From assembly GCF_014117265.1 (NCBI RefSeq), contig NZ_CP059833.1, forward strand, positions 1,209,069 to 1,273,068: DNA of 64,000 bases, written 5' to 3'. Of the stretch, positions 61,395-64,000 are shown one piece after another. How positions within the stretch are numbered: position 1 is the stretch's first letter; each line of letters opens with the position of its first letter. The position numbers were made by a program, and so were the translations under genes. Origin of the DNA: Corynebacterium hindlerae (GTDB lineage Bacteria > Actinomycetota > Actinomycetes > Mycobacteriales > Mycobacteriaceae). The notes below the pieces were generated by a model. That model worked only from the letters and a program-made list of their open reading frames with translations. It was not told the DNA's origin and made no database searches.

Positions 61395-62595
61395 GCACGC
61401 ACTCCTGGGTATCCACCGGGGCGGTGAGCTGCGTGTAGTCACCGATGGTTTCCAACACTTCGTCCTTCGTGAGGGCGTAACCCGTGTCTGTATTGTCTGC
61501 GGCTGCGCCAAAGATCATGCCCAGGAGGGCGCCATATGAGTCGGTCAGTGGCCCACCAGAGTTGCCTTGTCGCACGGTTCCACGCAATGTGTACGCTTCG
61601 CGATCCAGACGTGTGGTGGCGTAGATGTCTGGGCCATTGATGGTGATTTTTTCCTTGATGCGTGCGGTGGTGGCCTTGAACGGCCCGGAACCGGGGTAGC
61701 CGATCACAATGGCGTCGTCGCCCGGCGCGGCTGGCTCGTCGGCCCATTCCATAGGGGAAATCCCCAGGTCTGGCACGTGGATGACAGCGACGTCAACATC
61801 GGGGTTGTACAGCACCACGGTGGCTTCTCGAACTCCCAGCATGGTGTCGAGTTTCACGGATTCAGTTCCGGCGACGACGTGGGCGTTGGTGAGGACATAG
61901 TCGTCGTCGAAAACAAAGCCGGAGCCGGACAGCAGATGGCGACATTTTTCGGCTTGTCCGGTGACGTGTACGACCGATGGGCGCAGGTTTTCTACTACTT
62001 CCGGGTGTTCGACCTCGATCAGTGGTGCCAGCACTTGGACGCTGTTTTGTTCTTGGAATGGCGACAGCAGTGGTGGCAGGCCGGATTCGTTGAGCATGGC
62101 TGCGATCTGGTTGGGGAGGGATCGCATTGGGGCGGGCATCACTCGGTCGACGTAGTGCAACACTTGGGATGCCCGTAGTCCTTTGGCGAGGTTGCTCGGG
62201 CCGGCGGTGGTGAGAGGGATGGCGATGAGCCACAGCACGAGGAGCGTAGCTGCCACCTGGAACAGTGATCCGATGGCGGAGTCAAGGCGCTGCGAGAATT
62301 TGGTTCGGATGTTTTGTCGGAGGTTGCTTCCCACGTAGCTGCCGAGCATGCTGCCGATTCCGATGAGGAGCAGCACGGTGCTGATGGCGAGGAGAAACCG
62401 GAAGGCGGTGCTTTCTGTGTAGCTCATCACCCAAGGGGCGAGGAAAGCGCCGCCGAACAGGCCGGTTAGCACGCCGGCGGTCGACAGCACGGATGAGAAG
62501 GCACCTTGACGCCACCCGCCGAAGAGGACGGCAATCAATATAATCCCCAGAACGATGTCGACGATCATGCCGGGGTTGTCACTGTATGCAGACAC
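61387..62595 (-). CDS. marP: Membrane-anchored serine protease MarP
   Basis: 402 residues: four N-terminal membrane segments of CvpA type (about 10-28, 30-48, 65-85, 108-130) and a periplasmic chymotrypsin-fold protease with triad His in TNAHVVAGT, Asp in NPDVDVAVIHV and Ser in QGNSGGPL. Two cysteines (EKCRHLLSG and QECVLK) can form the redox-sensitive disulfide known in M. tuberculosis MarP, which protects against acid. GTG start. 3' end overlaps the hydrolase gene by 8 bp. Confidence 0.92.
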   Translation of the reverse strand: MSAYSDNPGMIVDIVLGIILIAVLFGGWRQGAFSSVLSTAGVLTGLFGGAFLAPWVMSYTESTAFRFLLAISTVLLLIGIGSMLGSYVGSNLRQNIRTKFSQRLDSAIGSLFQVAATLLVLWLIAIPLTTAGPSNLAKGLRASQVLHYVDRVMPAPMRSLPNQIAAMLNESGLPPLLSPFQEQNSVQVLAPLIEVEHPEVVENLRPSVVHVTGQAEKCRHLLSGSGFVFDDDYVLTNAHVVAGTESVKLDTMLGVREATVVLYNPDVDVAVIHVPDLGISPMEWADEPAAPGDDAIVIGYPGSGPFKATTARIKEKITINGPDIYATTRLDREAYTLRGTVRQGNSGGPLTDSYGALLGMIFGAAADNTDTGYALTKDEVLETIGDYTQLTAPVDTQECVLK

Positions 62596-62647
62596 GGGTC
62601 TCCTGGATTAGGTGGCTACGCTTGGTCGAGGTTTCATCTTACGCTGG

Positions 62648-63343
62648 TTACCGCTGCTCACCATTGCGGGAGCTGCGGAGCGCCGTGGCGAGGTCAATGC
62701 CCATGGGGTTCCAGGGTTCTTCCCACCCGGCGGCGCGGATGGTGGCGGCCAGCACCCCTGCGGTGAATCCCCACACGACGTAACCGCGGTGCCAAAACGC
62801 TGGTCCTTGCCAGTTTCCCATCCGCACGATGAAGCGGTTTGCGGGGTTGACCAGCTCGGAGATGGGCGCGCGGAAAATGTCGTCGTTTTCTTCCGGGCTC
62901 ACGACGGTGAGTTCTTTTGGTTCCTGCCAGTATCCGAGCACGGGCACCACGGGGTTTCCGGTGGCGCGGATGGCCAGCTCCCCTAGTTGTGCGAGTGGGG
63001 TGACGGTGCGCCTATCGAGTCCGGTTTCTTCCCACGCCTCGCGCAGCGCGGTGTCGACGGGGCTGGTGTCTTCGGGGTCGACGCGCCCGCCGGGAAACGC
63101 CACCTGCCCGGAGTGGGAGCGCATGGTGGGCGTGCGGTGGGTGAGCAGCACGCTGGCGTCGCTTAACGACGTCCCGGAGTACAACATCAGTACCGCAGAG
63201 CGTCGCTGGTGCGCTGGCGCCGGTTGTTCGAACCCGGAGATCAGGTTCCCTTCGGTAGCTCGGCTCACCAGTGTCTGCAGCCAGGCCGGGGATTCCTCTG
63301 GCCGAAGGGTGGTGTTCATCCCGGCGAGATCGTAGCCCGTCAT
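62648..63343 (-). CDS. NUDIX hydrolase (CoA pyrophosphatase-like)
   Basis: 231 residues. NUDIX box GGRVDPEDTSPVDTALREAW-EETGL with catalytic glutamates REAWEE, preceded by the HSGQVAFPGG motif typical of CoA/ADP-ribose pyrophosphatases (Rv3672c). It would hydrolyse CoA or related diphosphates. ATG overlaps the TlpA-like stop (ATGA); a second ATG eight codons later is possible. Confidence 0.87.
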   Translation of the reverse strand: MTGYDLAGMNTTLRPEESPAWLQTLVSRATEGNLISGFEQPAPAHQRRSAVLMLYSGTSLSDASVLLTHRTPTMRSHSGQVAFPGGRVDPEDTSPVDTALREAWEETGLDRRTVTPLAQLGELAIRATGNPVVPVLGYWQEPKELTVVSPEENDDIFRAPISELVNPANRFIVRMGNWQGPAFWHRGYVVWGFTAGVLAATIRAAGWEEPWNPMGIDLATALRSSRNGEQR

Positions 63344-63885
63344 CGACTGAGCGCTTCTTTCACCGCGGTTTCTAGCTCCGCTTTCGAGGCGAACACTGCG
63401 GGGAAGGTTTGAACGATCTGCTGGTTTTTATCCATTACCACAGTGATGGGTACCACTCCGGGGAGGCCGTAGGTCCCGGCGAAGGTGTTGTGGTCGTCTT
63501 GGAAGCTGGGCAGTTGCACTCCGAGTTCGTTGAGCAGCGCAGCGCCATTGGCTGCGTTAGTGTCTGCGTGGACGCCAACGACATTCCACTCCGGGTGGCT
63601 CTCGGCGAGGTCATCGAACAGCGGTAGCTCCTGGCGGCACGGCCCGCACCACCAGGCCCACACGTTGACTACGGTCGGGGCGTCCGGGGCGGAGTGGGAC
63701 TCCGCGCCGAGGCAGGGCAGTTCAACCTTGCCGAGAGTATCCACAGGGCATTCTGGGCGGGCGGCGACGGGTGTGGCGTCTTCCTCTTGCTTCGTAGGAG
63801 ATCCCAGCATGGAGGGAACGAGGAAGACGAGGGAGATGAGGATGAGGGCGCTCGCAACGATCGTCCAGACACCTGTTTTACTCAA
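63340..63885 (-). CDS. TlpA/ResA-like membrane-anchored thioredoxin
   Basis: 181 residues: N-terminal anchor (about 7-27), then a thioredoxin-fold domain with WAWWCGPCRQE active site and cis-Pro loop GLPGVVPITVV. Two extra Cys (PECPVDT and LPCLG) precede it. Probably reduces apocytochrome c or other exported thiols outside the membrane (Rv3673c position). The TTG start overlaps the nth stop and has an excellent SD (GGAGGG). Confidence 0.87.
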   Translation of the reverse strand: MSKTGVWTIVASALILISLVFLVPSMLGSPTKQEEDATPVAARPECPVDTLGKVELPCLGAESHSAPDAPTVVNVWAWWCGPCRQELPLFDDLAESHPEWNVVGVHADTNAANGAALLNELGVQLPSFQDDHNTFAGTYGLPGVVPITVVMDKNQQIVQTFPAVFASKAELETAVKEALSR

Positions 63886-64000
63886 CGTTTCCCTCCACTA
63901 GCGCTAACAAGTGCTCGCGTTCTGGCCCCTTCACCAGCTGCTCTGCCGTCACAAAATCCGCGGGACCGGCCTTGCCAAAGCTAGGGCACAGCTTAGCGAT
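63878..64000 (-). CDS. nth: Endonuclease III, C-terminal fragment (gene continues beyond window)
   Basis: Only the last 40 codons are inside the window. The translated end begins IAKLCPSFGKAGPADF, containing the final Cys of the C-terminal 4Fe-4S loop (CPxxxLCPSFG pattern), and ends LVEGNVE. nth (Rv3674c) is expected at this place next to the TlpA-like gene. The bulk, including the catalytic Lys/Asp, lies to the right of position 64000. Confidence 0.85.
   Translation of the reverse strand: MAKLCPSFGKAGPADFVTAEQLVKGPEREHLLALVEGNVE

Overview
The window is a piece of a Corynebacterium chromosome (G+C-rich mycolic-acid actinobacterium). The evidence is a corynomycolyl transferase, mycothiol glycosyltransferase MshA, the SdhCAB-RamB arrangement, SenX3-RegX3, MarP, a Tad locus followed by a 6C RNA, and gene order closely matching two blocks of the Mycobacterium tuberculosis map (roughly Rv0476-Rv0500B and Rv3644c-Rv3674c). 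I cannot name the species. No prophage, IS element or CRISPR array is visible.

Layout. 0-7.6 kb: minus-strand housekeeping block (bS22, BldC-like regulator, proC, a membrane protein, exopolyphosphatase, regX3-senX3, gpmA) with an Rv0495c-like gene. 7.7-14.1 kb: catalase, mshA and a tandem pair of acyl-CoA ligase paralogues. 14.1-16.2 kb: a three-gene operon nrdI-nrdF-FMN reductase. 16.3-24.5 kb: an MntR/DtxR-type regulator, murB, DUF2505, methyltransferase, LmeA-like, deoC, purU, DUF2516 and DUF445 genes. 24.1-31.4 kb: succinate dehydrogenase sdhCAB with divergent ramB, then lpd. 31.5-33 kb: a 36-residue hydrophobic peptide gene and a mycolyltransferase. 33.2-40.4 kb: a tightly packed run of two peptidases, a flippase-like protein, two GT2 enzymes, DUF2304 and a DsbA-like protein. 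40.5-47.7 kb: DUF222-HNH, galE, tRNA-Thr, holB, an adenylate cyclase, a small exported protein broken by an in-frame TAG, and a TetR/DUF5692 pair. 47.9-53.9 kb: topA, cspA, helicase. 53.9-58.1 kb: Tad pilus operon. 58.1-58.6 kb: dense regulatory stretch with two DnaA boxes, a 25-bp inverted repeat and a 6C small RNA. 58.6-64 kb: HAD phosphatase, membrane/holin-X protein, a degenerate alpha/beta hydrolase, marP, NUDIX, a TlpA-like thioredoxin and the 3' end of nth.

The most striking item is nrdF. Three carboxylate metal ligands of a class Ib R2 are replaced by Gln111, Ser171 and Lys205 while the radical tyrosine (Tyr118) and both histidines remain. This is the QSK signature of the metal-free, DOPA-radical class Ie ribonucleotide reductase. 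It sits with its own nrdI and an NAD(P)H:FMN reductase that may feed electrons to NrdI, and no nrdE is in the window. Other points of interest are a 48-bp palindromic element repeated in two intergenic regions, a probable micro-porin peptide missed by length cut-offs, and paired DnaA boxes in front of the ssd-tad operon.
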